Shown here piece after piece: positions 1 to 7,714 of a stretch of DNA of 23,147 nt; the stretch's first letter is position 1; each line of letters starts with the position of its first letter. The notes under the pieces are model-generated. The model saw nothing but the letters and a program-made list of their open reading frames with translations. It searched no databases and was not told where the DNA came from. Made by a program: the position numbers and the translations under genes. The DNA comes from DASRRB01 sp036732755 (lineage in GTDB: Bacteria > Planctomycetota > B15-G4 > SIAN01), in the NCBI GenBank assembly GCA_036732755.1, contig DAINBU010000078.1, positions 1-23,147 of the forward strand, read 5' to 3'.

Positions 1-364
1 CGACGCTGCGGTACGGCTCGTCGAGCGCGAGCACCGCGGCGGCGACGCGGCGCTGGGCATTGACGCGCGCGACGAGGTCGAGCGTCGAGGGTTGCGCCTC
101 ATGGACGGCGGCAACGCGCTCGCGCCGTTCCCGTCGGCTGCGGCGCAGGCGGACTCTCAACGCGAAGTTGCGCGTGACGCGGGCGAGCCAGGCGCGCGCG
201 TGCTCCGGGTCGGCGGGCGCCGACTGCAGCGCGGCGAGCCGCGCCTCCTGCACGACGTCGTCGACCGCGTCTTCGTCGCGGCCGAGCAGGGCGCGCGCGA
301 GGCTCGCGAGCCAGACGCTCTCGCTCAACAGTCGTTCGACGGACGGCGTCGCTTCGTTCGTCAC
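1..364 (-). CDS. ECF-like RNA polymerase sigma factor (3' end beyond window)
   Basis: The minus-strand frame from a GTG at 364 is open to the window edge and gives about 121 residues. They read as sigma-70 region 2, with GRDEDAVDDVVQEARLAAL at about residues 28-46 followed by ARAWLARVTRNFA and an Arg-rich stretch. The entry into region 4 follows (LALDEPYRSV, residues about 111-120). An in-frame TGA at 376-374 leaves GTG 364 as the only near start; two ATGs at 377 and 374 are in another frame. Layout and wording resemble the sigma part of the fusion at 11652-14462, including the VVQEA/VLQDA core and the LxEPxR motif. It may therefore also continue into a membrane/extracellular extension, but that part is not visible. 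It lies 82 bp downstream of two propeller genes on the same strand and could be co-transcribed. The sigma-factor family is clear; the subgroup is not. Confidence 0.82.
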   Translation of the reverse strand, partial: MTNEATPSVERLLSESVWLASLARALLGRDEDAVDDVVQEARLAALQSAPADPEHARAWLARVTRNFALRVRLRRSRRERRERVAAVHEAQPSTLDLVARVNAQRRVAAAVLALDEPYRSV

Positions 365-446
365 CGCGGACCATCATCCCGCGGCGGCGGAAACGGGTTC
401 AGGCGCAGCTGGAATCGGGCGGCGGCGGCGCGCGTCGCCGCGCGCG

Positions 447-2129
447 TCAGTACCCGAAGTCGAGCTCGAGCCCGTCCGTCGAGGAGACGCCCTTCGCCGC
501 CCCCGGGTCGAGCTCGAGGCACTGCAGCACCGCGGAGAAGTTCCAGAACGCCGCGTCGTAGGGGACCTGCGCGTGGAGCGTGTATCCGAACGGGGTCACG
601 GGGACCGGGATCAGCGTGAGCGGCGCGACGAGGAGGTCGCCACCCCACGATCCGCGCACTTCGATCGGCGTCACGCCGAGGGCGAGGAAGCCGAGGATCC
701 ACTGCGGCGAGGAGCTCCCGATCGTGACGTCGATCGGCTGGCCGAGGACCGGGTCGGCGGCGACGGTGAGCGTCGGGATCCCGAGTTCGCCCGGGAATCC
801 GGAGCCGTAGTGGCTGCTGGTCGCGGGCGTCGGGGCGAGCTCGTGCACGAAGACGTCGGCGTGGCCGTTGGCGTCGCCCTCTTCCGCGACGTCGGTCGGT
901 GACCCGAACAGATACGACCGGCCGTCTCCGCTCACGATCGCGGGTACGCCCACGATGTTGGTCTGGTCGCCGCCGTCGCGCACCGAGACGCGGAAAGTGA
1001 TCCCGCGCAGGCGGTCGCGCGCATAGCCGTCAGGGGCGTAGTTGCGGTCGAGCGGGTCGAGCGGGTCGAACGCTCCGCACCAGAAGCCGACGAAACGGCC
1101 GTCCGCGCTGATCGTCGGGAACTGCGACAGGCCGCCCTGCTCGCCGGAGGTGGTGACGTTGACGCGCTCGACCGTGCCCGCGACGCGATCGAGCACGAAG
1201 ATGTCCTCGGCGCCGTTGGTGTCGTCGGGCACGAGGAGCGCGTCGCCGCTCGAGAAGCAGACCACGCTGCCGTCCGCCGAGCAGCGCGGGTTCACGGCGT
1301 TGAACGCCGGCGTGCCGTCCATCTCCAGCGTGAGGAGCGTCGTCGTGCCGCCGGCGACGTCGCGGACGTAGACGTCGTAGCCGGTCGTCCGCACGTCGGT
1401 GAGATCGTGCGCCACGCTCTGGAAGACGACCAGGCCGCCGTCGGACGTGATGTCTGCGGCATGGCTCTGGTCGTTCCCGACGTGGCCGTCCTGGGTCACC
1501 GAGATGGTGACCGTCGTGCCGAGGTACCGGTCGCGCAGGAAGACGTCGTACGTGTCGTTGTCGTCGTCCGCGGCGAAGTTGTGGGCGTACGACGTGAACG
1601 CGACGAAACGTCCGTCGGCGGAGACGACCGGCTCGCGGCTCTCGTAGTCGCCGACCTCGCCGTCGGGACCGAGGCTCACGAGCTCGATCGAATCCTCGGC
1701 GCGATCGTAGAGGTAGCAGTCGGGGATGCTTCCGTTGGTGTCGGCGGCGTCGAGATTGGTCGCTGACGTGGAGAAGACGACGAAGTTGCCATCGGCCGAC
1801 AGGCGGACCTCGCGGACGTCCTGATTCGCCGCGTCGCCGGCCGCGTTGCGGCTCACGAGCTCGACGTCTCCCGTGAGACGGTCCTTCACGTAGCACTCGA
1901 CGTGAGGGTTCACGAGCCCGGCGAGCGACTTGGCGTCGGAGAGGAAGGCGACGAAGCGGCCGTCGTACGAGATCGCCGCCGGGATGCAGTCGCGATCGGC
2001 CTGCGTGCCGTCGGCGAGCGCGCTGACGAGCGAGACCTCCTGCGCGAGCGCGGGCGGCGCGACGCACGCGAGGACGAGGAGCGCGGCGGCGACCGGGAAC
2101 TTCCGAACGGAGAAGCGGCGGTGGTCCAT
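447..2129 (-). CDS. Secreted PD40-type seven-bladed beta-propeller protein with FGY-ending C-terminal domain
   Basis: The protein has 560 residues. The start is ATG 2129, preceded by a GAGGA ribosome site about 6 bases upstream. The N-terminus is a signal peptide (basic RRFSVRK, hydrophobic core, ALA|Q near residue 29). VLAC at residues 19-22 also fits a lipobox, so a lipoprotein is possible. Residues about 45-435 hold seven roughly 55-residue repeats with the core '(P)xxSxDGRFVxFxSxAxxL...DxNGxxDxxxxDRxxG', which is the PD40/TolB-like blade pattern; this suggests one closed seven-bladed propeller. DxN-type loops could bind calcium. From about residue 438 a separate domain starts at YGSGFPGELG and ends LELDFGY. 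The same domain ends the genes at 2144-3844 and 17881-20874. Location is outside the cytoplasmic membrane; ligand or partner is unknown. The upstream paralogue ends only 14 bp away, indicating an operon born by tandem duplication. Homology to TolB is only at the blade level. Confidence 0.88.
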   Translation of the reverse strand: MDHRRFSVRKFPVAAALLVLACVAPPALAQEVSLVSALADGTQADRDCIPAAISYDGRFVAFLSDAKSLAGLVNPHVECYVKDRLTGDVELVSRNAAGDAANQDVREVRLSADGNFVVFSTSATNLDAADTNGSIPDCYLYDRAEDSIELVSLGPDGEVGDYESREPVVSADGRFVAFTSYAHNFAADDDNDTYDVFLRDRYLGTTVTISVTQDGHVGNDQSHAADITSDGGLVVFQSVAHDLTDVRTTGYDVYVRDVAGGTTTLLTLEMDGTPAFNAVNPRCSADGSVVCFSSGDALLVPDDTNGAEDIFVLDRVAGTVERVNVTTSGEQGGLSQFPTISADGRFVGFWCGAFDPLDPLDRNYAPDGYARDRLRGITFRVSVRDGGDQTNIVGVPAIVSGDGRSYLFGSPTDVAEEGDANGHADVFVHELAPTPATSSHYGSGFPGELGIPTLTVAADPVLGQPIDVTIGSSSPQWILGFLALGVTPIEVRGSWGGDLLVAPLTLIPVPVTPFGYTLHAQVPYDAAFWNFSAVLQCLELDPGAAKGVSSTDGLELDFGY

Positions 2130-2143
2130 GGCGGTTCCTCGGT

Positions 2144-3844
2144 TCAGAAGCCGGGGGTCAGCGCGAGGCCGGGCGTGAACGAGACGCCGCGCGGCGCGGC
2201 GGCGTCGAGCTCGAGCACCTGCAGGTAGACGGTCGCTCCGGCGAGGAGCTCGTCGGGCGGCAGGCTCTGTGCAAACGACGTCGAGCCGGGAGAGAGCGCG
2301 ATCGGCAGCAGCATGAGCGGCACGACGAGCAGCGTGCCTCCGCGCACCGGCAGGCTCTGCGGCGCGACGCCGAGCACCAGGATCCCGATCGTGTACGACG
2401 AGGTCGAGGTGCCGACGATCAGGTCGAAGTCGCTGTCGAGGAACGGCGGCGCGCTCGCGTCGAGCGACGGCACGCCGAGCTCGCCCGCGGTCCCGGTGCC
2501 GTAGCTGGAGGCCGAGGCCGGCGAGACGTTGCGCTCGCGTACGAAGACGTCGTCCTTCGCGTCGGAATCGATCGGCACGAGCCCCGACGATGACGAGGTG
2601 AACGCGACGCGGCTCCCGTCGTCGCAGGTCGCGACGTCGAAGCACTGCCCGCCGGTGCCGTCCTGGTTTTGGTCGCCGCGGCTGAGCCACGTCGTCATGC
2701 CGAGCGTCCGGTCGCGCGCGTAGACCTCGTACGGCAGCAGCGCCGGGTCGTCGACGAGGTTGGTGGACGCCGAGGTGAAGACGACGAAGCGGCCGTCGTA
2801 GGAGAGCGCGGGCCGTTCCATCGTGTCGCGGTCGCCCTCGCTGCCGTCCGACGCGACGCTCACGCGCTCGAGCGCGCCGGTCGCGACGTCGACCGCGAAC
2901 GCGTCGAACTTCTGGTTGACGTCGCCGGGGACGAGGTTGGCCGCGATGGAGCGGAACGCCACGACGCGGCCGTCGCCCGAGATGTTCGGCTGGAAGGACT
3001 CGCTGTCGGCCTCGACGCCCCCGGCGCCGAGGTTCACGCGCGTCGTCATGCCGGTCGTGCAGTCGTGCACGAACACGTCGCGGCGATGGTTGGTGTCGGC
3101 CGGGACGAGGTTGTTGGCGACGCTCAGGAAGACGACGAGGTTGCCGTCGGCGCTGATCGCCGGGACCGAACTGTTCGAATTCGCCTCGAGGCCGGACGAG
3201 TCGACGCTCACGCGCACCGTCGTGCCGGTGGACGTGTCGCGCACGAAGACGTCGTTGCGCGCGTTCACGTCGCCGGCGACGAGGTTGGTCGCCGCGCTCG
3301 TGAACGCGATCTTCGTCCCGTCGGCCGAGATCGCCGGGTCCTCGCTGATCCCGTCGCCCTCGTTGCCGGCGCCGTCGATGCTGACGCGCGTCGTGGTCCC
3401 TGTCGCGACCTCGAACAGAAAGACGTCGCGATTGCCGTTGGTGTCGCCAGCGACGAGGTTGGTCGCGTTGCTCGCGTACGCCACGAACTTCCCGTCGCGC
3501 GAGATCGCCGGGTGCGTGCTCGAGGCGTCGCCCAGGACGCCGCCGCTCGACTTGCTCACGACCGTCGTCGTGCCCGCCTCGAGGTCGCGCCAGTAGACGT
3601 CGAGCGTGTTCTGCGGATCGAGCGGGTCGAGATTGTTCGACGTGCTCGCGAAGGCGACGTAGCGCCCGTCGGGCGACATCGAGACGTACATCGACTCGCC
3701 GCTCCCCTTGGTCCCGTCGCTCGCGACGCTCGCGAGGACCGTGGTCTGCGCGCGGAGCGGCGGGCCGGAGGATGCGACCGCGATCAGCAGCGCGACGCAC
3801 GATCCGATGCGACGGATGCGGCTGCGAACGAAGGGCTCGGGCAT
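2144..3844 (-). CDS. Secreted PD40-type seven-bladed beta-propeller protein (tandem paralogue)
   Basis: The protein has 566 residues. ATG 3844 is chosen over an in-frame upstream start at 3949 because a GGAGA ribosome site lies 5 bases before it and a signal peptide follows directly: basic VRSRIRRIG, hydrophobic CVALLIAVASS, cleavage near LRAQ|TT around residue 33. Seven repeats of about 56 residues follow, for example PAISADGTKIAFTSAATNLV then DVNARNDVFVRD, consistent with a single seven-bladed propeller. The C-terminal domain begins near residue 445 (SSYGTGTAGELG) and ends LALTPGF, aligning with its neighbour's domain without large gaps. It is probably the first gene of a minus-strand operon with the paralogue 14 bp downstream, and it is divergent from the permease gene at 4009. 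Secretion and fold are well supported. Substrate or role is unknown. Confidence 0.88.
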   Translation of the reverse strand: MPEPFVRSRIRRIGSCVALLIAVASSGPPLRAQTTVLASVASDGTKGSGESMYVSMSPDGRYVAFASTSNNLDPLDPQNTLDVYWRDLEAGTTTVVSKSSGGVLGDASSTHPAISRDGKFVAYASNATNLVAGDTNGNRDVFLFEVATGTTTRVSIDGAGNEGDGISEDPAISADGTKIAFTSAATNLVAGDVNARNDVFVRDTSTGTTVRVSVDSSGLEANSNSSVPAISADGNLVVFLSVANNLVPADTNHRRDVFVHDCTTGMTTRVNLGAGGVEADSESFQPNISGDGRVVAFRSIAANLVPGDVNQKFDAFAVDVATGALERVSVASDGSEGDRDTMERPALSYDGRFVVFTSASTNLVDDPALLPYEVYARDRTLGMTTWLSRGDQNQDGTGGQCFDVATCDDGSRVAFTSSSSGLVPIDSDAKDDVFVRERNVSPASASSYGTGTAGELGVPSLDASAPPFLDSDFDLIVGTSTSSYTIGILVLGVAPQSLPVRGGTLLVVPLMLLPIALSPGSTSFAQSLPPDELLAGATVYLQVLELDAAAPRGVSFTPGLALTPGF

Positions 3845-4008
3845 CGGGGTCTCCGTGGACCGATCCGGACCGGCCGCGGGCCGGGCGCGCGCGGCGCGGA
3901 AGATCTTCGGTTCGGGTGCACAACGTCGCCAGAGGTCAGGATGCGTCACGGAATCCGCCGCGCCGCCGTCGAACCGGCAGGAGCCGCGTCCCCGTAGACT
4001 CCCGGCCC
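3845..4008. promoter_or_regulatory. Divergent spacer between propeller operon and permease operon
   Basis: These 164 bases separate two divergently oriented operons, so promoters for both should lie here. I see a perfect 10-bp palindrome GAAGATCTTC at 3899-3908 and a GTGCAC at about 3917-3922. No pair of hexamers is convincing enough to place a promoter. An AGGAG lies near 3980, but it is about 25 bases from the chosen GTG start of the permease, too far to act as its ribosome site. Confidence 0.3.
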
Positions 4009-5403
4009 GTGGACCTGCCGCCGGATCCAGCCACCGCGCCGCCGCCGCCGCAGCTGCGGCGCTCGATGGGCCTCGGCACCGCGACGATGGTCGTGGTCGG
4101 CGGAGTGATCGGGTCGGGGATCTTCCTCAAGCCGCTGCGCGTGGCGCAGAGTCTGCCCGATGCGACGTGGATCCACGGCTGCTGGATCGTGCTCGGTGTG
4201 GTCTGCCTGCTGGGCGCGCTCTGCTACGCGGAGCTCGGCGCGCTGCTGCCGGAGGCGGGCGGCCAATACGCGTTCCTGCGCGAGAGCTTCGGGCCGTTCC
4301 CGGCGTTCCTCTACGGCTGGTGCCTCTTCCTCGTCATCAACACCGGGACGATCGCGGCGCTCGCGGTCGCCTTCGCCGACTCGCTGCGGAGCGTCGTGCC
4401 GATGGGCGACCCGGCGTACTGGAGCGTCGCCCTCGGGATGATCCTCCTGCTCGCGCTGCTGAACCATCGCGGCGTCGGCGTCGGCGCCGTCGTCCAGAAC
4501 GTCGCGACGTGGGCGAAGATCGCGATGCTCGCGGCGATCGTGGTCGGCGGAGTATTGGTCGCGGGCCATGCCGCCGGGGCACCGGACGGGACGGCGGAAG
4601 CGGCGCGACTTGCCGCCGCGCCCCCGGCGCCCGATCTCGTGAACGGCCTCATCGCTGCCGGCATCGCGATCTTCTGGGCCTACGAGGGGTGGTACCAGCT
4701 GCCCTTCAGCGCGGCCGAGATGAAGCAGCCCGAGAAGACGCTGCCGCGCGCGCTCGTGCTCGGCATCGCGATCCTGGTCGTCCTCTACGTCACCGTCAAC
4801 GCGACCTATCTCGCCGTGATCCCGCGCGACGAGATGGTGACCTTCGCCGCGCAGATCGACGTGCCGAAGACGGCGATGGCGCGCATCTTCGGGCCCGTCG
4901 GCGCGAGCCTGCTGCCGCTCATGATCTGCGTCTCGGTCTTCGGCGCGGCGAATCCCAACCTGCTCGCGACGCCGCGCTGCTTCTACGCGATGGCGCGCGA
5001 CGGGGTCGTCTTCGCGCCGCTGATGCGCGTCCATTCGAAGTTCCGCACGCCCCACGTCGCGATCTGGAGCCAGGCGATCTGGGCCGCGCTGCTGGTCGTC
5101 GTGCTGAAGACGTTCCGCGACATCACCGACTACGTCGTGTTCGCGTCGCTGCTGTTCTATGGGCTCACGGCGGTGGGAGTGGTCGTGTTGCGATGGAAGC
5201 GGCCCGACGCGCCGCGGCCGTTCCGCTGCCCGCTCGTGCCGTGGGTGCCGCTCGTCTTCGTCGCGGTGGTGCTGGCGGTCGACGGGCTGACGCTCGCGAG
5301 CGCGGACAACCGGCGCAATGCGCTGATCGGGCTCGCGATCCTCGCGGCGGGGGTGCCGGTGTACTTCGCGATGCGACGCGCGAAGCGGAATGCGGCGCCA
5401 TGA
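4009..5403 (+). CDS. APC-family amino-acid permease
   Basis: The protein has 464 residues from GTG 4009. The alternative ATG 4066 would remove the short cytoplasmic tail that normally precedes helix 1, so the GTG is preferred, although neither start has a good ribosome site. The first membrane segment carries the APC signature GGVIGSGIF at residues about 31-39. About twelve hydrophobic segments follow, with NHRGVGVGAVVQNVATWAK around the helix 5 region and an AAEMKQPEKTLPRAL loop typical of the amino acid/polyamine/organocation superfamily. It resembles the SteT/YhdG/LAT-like branch. The substrate cannot be read from sequence. The stop overlaps the next gene's ATG (ATGA at 5400-5403), so it heads a translationally coupled three-gene unit. 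Family assignment is firm; transport mode (exchanger or proton symporter) is open. Confidence 0.9.
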   Translation: MDLPPDPATAPPPPQLRRSMGLGTATMVVVGGVIGSGIFLKPLRVAQSLPDATWIHGCWIVLGVVCLLGALCYAELGALLPEAGGQYAFLRESFGPFPAFLYGWCLFLVINTGTIAALAVAFADSLRSVVPMGDPAYWSVALGMILLLALLNHRGVGVGAVVQNVATWAKIAMLAAIVVGGVLVAGHAAGAPDGTAEAARLAAAPPAPDLVNGLIAAGIAIFWAYEGWYQLPFSAAEMKQPEKTLPRALVLGIAILVVLYVTVNATYLAVIPRDEMVTFAAQIDVPKTAMARIFGPVGASLLPLMICVSVFGAANPNLLATPRCFYAMARDGVVFAPLMRVHSKFRTPHVAIWSQAIWAALLVVVLKTFRDITDYVVFASLLFYGLTAVGVVVLRWKRPDAPRPFRCPLVPWVPLVFVAVVLAVDGLTLASADNRRNALIGLAILAAGVPVYFAMRRAKRNAAP

Positions 5404-6416
5404 AGACCGTCATCCCTGGAGGCAGCGGACAGATCGGGACGTTCCTCGCGCGGGCGCTCGTGAAGCAGGGGCACGAGGTGGTCGTGCTGAGTCGCGCGCC
5501 GGCACCACGGTCGGGCGGGGCGATCTCGGCGTGGCGCACGGTGACGTGGGACGGCACGACGCTCGGCGAGTGGGCGCGCGAGCTCGACGGCGCCGACGTC
5601 CTCGTCAATCTCGCCGGCCGCAGCGTCAACTGCCGCTACGGCCCTGCGAACCGCGCCGCGATCATGGACTCGCGCGTGAACTCGACGCGCGTGCTCGGCG
5701 AGGCGGTCGCGCGCGCGCAGAAGCCGCCGCGCGTCTGGCTGCAAGCGAGCACCGCGACGATCTACTGCCATCGCTACGACGCGCCGAACGACGAGGCGAC
5801 CGGCATCCTCGGCGGCGACGAGCCCGGCGCGCCCGACACGTGGAACTTCAGCATCGACGTCGCGAAGACGTGGGAGCGCGTCTTTTCCGAAGTGCCCGCG
5901 CCCGCTGCGCGCCCCGACATGAGGAAGGTCGCGCTGCGCGCCGCGATGGTCATGAACCCCGAGCGCGGCTCCACCTTCGACCTGCTGCTCGGCCTCGTCC
6001 GTTTCGGCCTCGGCGGCCGCGCCGGCGATGGCCGCCAGTTCATGTCGTGGATCCACCACGCCGACTTCGTGCGCGCGGTCCTCTGGCTGATCGAGCACGA
6101 AGAGGTGGCGGGCACCGTGAACCTCGCCGCCCCGAACCCGTTGCCCCACGCCGACTACATGCGCGCGCTGCGCGAGGCGTGGGGAATGCCGATCGGTCTG
6201 CCGGCGTCGAAGTGGATGCTCGAGGTCGGGTGCTTCGTGATGCGGAGCGAGACGGAGCTGATCCTGAAGAGCCGGCGGGTGGTGCCGGGGAGGCTGCGGC
6301 AGGGAGGGTTCGAGTTCGAATTCGCTGAATGGCCGAAGGCGGCGGCGGCGTTGTGTGAGGAGTGGCGGCGCGCTCGGCATGAAAGCCGCGACGGTCGTCG
6401 AGGAGTGAGACCATGA
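5400..6416 (+). CDS. TIGR01777/YfcH-type NAD(P)-dependent epimerase (SDR-like)
   Basis: The protein has 338 residues. The start ATG overlaps the permease stop. A Rossmann nucleotide-binding motif GGSGQIG sits at residues 7-13, followed by the helix TFLARALVKQGHEVVVLSR. VNLAGRSV, the RAAIMDSRVNSTRVLGEAV segment and an ASTATIY motif are characteristic of the TIGR01777 family (YfcH, SDR39U1). The C-terminal part (LPASKWMLEVGC, then LKSRRVVPGRLRQGGFEF) matches the DUF1731-like end of these proteins. The family is an extended short-chain dehydrogenase/reductase group, annotated as epimerases with mostly unknown substrate, and acts in the cytosol. In many members the final residues read 'GF.F.yp....al', as seen here with GFEFEFAEWPKAAAAL. 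It is coupled to the next gene by another ATGA overlap at 6413-6416. Confidence 0.9.
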   Translation: MKTVIPGGSGQIGTFLARALVKQGHEVVVLSRAPAPRSGGAISAWRTVTWDGTTLGEWARELDGADVLVNLAGRSVNCRYGPANRAAIMDSRVNSTRVLGEAVARAQKPPRVWLQASTATIYCHRYDAPNDEATGILGGDEPGAPDTWNFSIDVAKTWERVFSEVPAPAARPDMRKVALRAAMVMNPERGSTFDLLLGLVRFGLGGRAGDGRQFMSWIHHADFVRAVLWLIEHEEVAGTVNLAAPNPLPHADYMRALREAWGMPIGLPASKWMLEVGCFVMRSETELILKSRRVVPGRLRQGGFEFEFAEWPKAAAALCEEWRRARHESRDGRRGVRP

Positions 6417-7216
6417 GCCATGGGACGAATCGCTGGTTCGGACTCGCGGCGCTGCTGCTCGCGACGTTCGCGACCGTGTCTTTCTCCGCACCGCCGCCGC
6501 TGGCGCAGGCCGCTGCGACCGGTCCGATCGACTTCGCGACCGTGCCGCGCGAGCTCGGGAAGCTGCCGGAATTCAAGACCGCGCGCCCTCTCTACGGTCT
6601 CTTCCTCTTCGGGCCGCGCGGCGAGACGCGCGTCTGGGCCGTCCTCGAGAAGAGCCGTCGCGACACGCCCGTCTACGACGTCCTCCATCTCGACGTCAAC
6701 GCGAACGGCGACCTGACCGACCCGGGCGAACGATTCACGAGTGGTGCGAAGAGCGGGGAAGGTCGCCCCGAGACGGTGTTCTCGATCGGCCGCTTCGTCC
6801 AGCCCGGCACGCCCGCGGAGGCGCCGCGCGTCCACACCGACTTCTCGATCACGTGGACCCCGTCGCGCGTGAGCTACCGCATGCACTGGAACGGCGGCCC
6901 GATCACCATGGGCTGCTACGGACCCGACGGCGAGAGCTACGGCAACTTCACCGCCGACCCGAAGACGGCGCCGATCCTCGTCCCCGGCCACGACCTCCCG
7001 TTCCAGTTCGAGACGTGGCTCTCCGGCGAACTCGCGCGCGGGCGGGAGAACTCCTTCAAGGTCTTCGTCGGCAACCGCGGATCTGTGCGAGGTGCCTTCA
7101 CGACCGTCGACGACAAGTTCCTGAAGTCCGACGAATTCGTGATCGCGACGCTGATCTACAAGGACCAGACCGGCAAGGAGAAGAACGTCCGTTACGAGCT
7201 GCGCGAACGCTGCTGA
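6413..7216 (+). CDS. Secreted conserved protein; candidate selenoprotein (conventional ORF, stops at in-frame TGA)
   Basis: ATG 6413 overlaps the epimerase stop and is preceded by GGAGTGAG. The conventional product has 267 residues. It has a signal peptide (residues 1 to about 34, hydrophobic LAALLLATFATVSFS, cleavage around LAQA|A) and an EF-hand-like calcium loop DVNANGDLTD at about 94-103, followed by PGERF. A conserved-looking middle reads TDFSITWTPSRVSYRMHW and MGCYGPDGESYGNF. The frame ends LRERC and then TGA at 7214-7216. The same frame continues open for 44 more codons to a TGA at 7349-7351, in protein-like sequence (HGPVRVPDDAAEGKA, FPTDLPVVIKG). The product may therefore be 312 residues with Cys267-Sec268, or it may be a nonsense-truncated protein. 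I associate this family with planctomycetes but do not know its function. No thioredoxin fold is recognisable. Confidence 0.8.
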   Translation: MSHGTNRWFGLAALLLATFATVSFSAPPPLAQAAATGPIDFATVPRELGKLPEFKTARPLYGLFLFGPRGETRVWAVLEKSRRDTPVYDVLHLDVNANGDLTDPGERFTSGAKSGEGRPETVFSIGRFVQPGTPAEAPRVHTDFSITWTPSRVSYRMHWNGGPITMGCYGPDGESYGNFTADPKTAPILVPGHDLPFQFETWLSGELARGRENSFKVFVGNRGSVRGAFTTVDDKFLKSDEFVIATLIYKDQTGKEKNVRYELRERC

Positions 7217-7248
7217 GGGATGCTCTCCCACGGCCCCGTGCGGGTCCC
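7217..7248 (+). promoter_or_regulatory. Possible bacterial SECIS-like hairpin downstream of the in-frame TGA
   Basis: A stem pairs 7232-7236 (GGCCC) with 7242-7246 (GGGUC, one G-U pair). It closes a five-base loop CGUGC at 7237-7241 whose second base is G. The loop starts 20 bases after the TGA. Known bacterial SECIS elements place an apical loop with an early G about 16-37 bases after the UGA on a short stem, so size and spacing fit. Hairpins are common by chance in DNA this rich in G and C, so this is supportive only. Confidence 0.3.
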
Positions 7249-7351
7249 CGACGATGCTGCCGAAGGCAAGGCGACGATGCGCTGCGAGCTCTCCCCCAAC
7301 GCGCGGTTCCGATCGTTCCCGACCGACCTGCCGGTCGTGATCAAGGGCTGA
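7217..7351 (+). other. In-frame coding extension beyond TGA of the secreted protein
   Basis: Forty-four sense codons continue in the same frame after the TGA at 7214-7216 and end at a TGA at 7349-7351. The reading begins GMLSHGPVRVPDD and ends FPTDLPVVIKG. Third codon positions are nearly all G or C, as in the neighbouring genes, and the sequence has the composition of a folded C-terminal strand region with one further Cys (MRCEL). This supports the extension having been translated until recently or still being translated. Possible reasons are selenocysteine insertion, leaky readthrough, a recent nonsense mutation (for example TGC or TGG to TGA), or a sequence error. Confidence 0.62.
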
Positions 7352-7714
7352 ACGACCGTCACATCGGGCCGCGCGAGCGGCACGGCTCCGGCGCCGACGC
7401 GCCGTCAGTTCCCGCGCACGACGATCGTGAGCGGCGGGCCGTCTCCGCGGACGTGGTCGACGGTCGCGGCCGGCGCTTGGTCGAACAGCGGGCCGGGATG
7501 GTCCCGGTCGGAGATGCGCACGGCGAGCGACCACTCGACGCCATCGGCGGGCCGCGCGGCGAGGAGCCGGAAGTCGCCGTCGCGACCGGAGAATCCGCGC
7601 GCGACCAGCGCCCCGTTCGTGTCGACGATCATCACCGACGCCGCCGCGACCGGCGCGCCCTGGTGGTCGACGATGCGGCCGCTCACGACCACTCCGTCGG
7701 GGAGGACGACCTCG
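7350..7714. repeat. 365-bp direct repeat, copy 1 (pairs with 11597-11961)
   Basis: It aligns without gaps to 11597-11961 at a constant offset of 4,247 bases. By hand count, bases 7374-7542 are identical (169 of 169). Bases 7543-7714 carry about 28 differences (about 84% identity), and 7350-7373 carry four. The repeat covers the 3' end of the sigma-fusion gene plus about 55 bases beyond its stop. The left limit falls on the second TGA of the readthrough frame described above. Confidence 0.88.

Noticed and set aside
425..441. A GCGGCG/CGCCGC hairpin just after the first propeller gene as a terminator
   Set aside because: Several equally good overlapping pairings exist in this GC-repeat stretch and there is no T-run. 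It is indistinguishable from chance.
447..3844. Assignment of the propeller proteins as TolB of the Tol-Pal system
   Set aside because: The TolB N-terminal domain is absent, there are no tol or pal neighbours, and the proteins carry an unrelated C-terminal domain. Only the blade type is shared.
447..3923. A 1158-codon open frame on the minus strand spanning both propeller genes
   Set aside because: Its upstream part is Arg-rich out-of-frame translation of the 2144-3844 gene. Only the part from ATG 2129 has a signal peptide and blade motifs, so it is one real gene plus a shadow.
7214..7216. TGA reassigned to an ordinary amino acid in this genome
   Set aside because: TGA is the evident stop of most genes in the window, including the permease, epimerase, sigma fusion and propeller genes, so general reassignment is excluded.
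7405..7692. A functional 95-residue small gene
   Set aside because: It starts inside an Ig-like domain at a GTG without a ribosome site and lacks any leader. It is better explained as a truncated duplicate.
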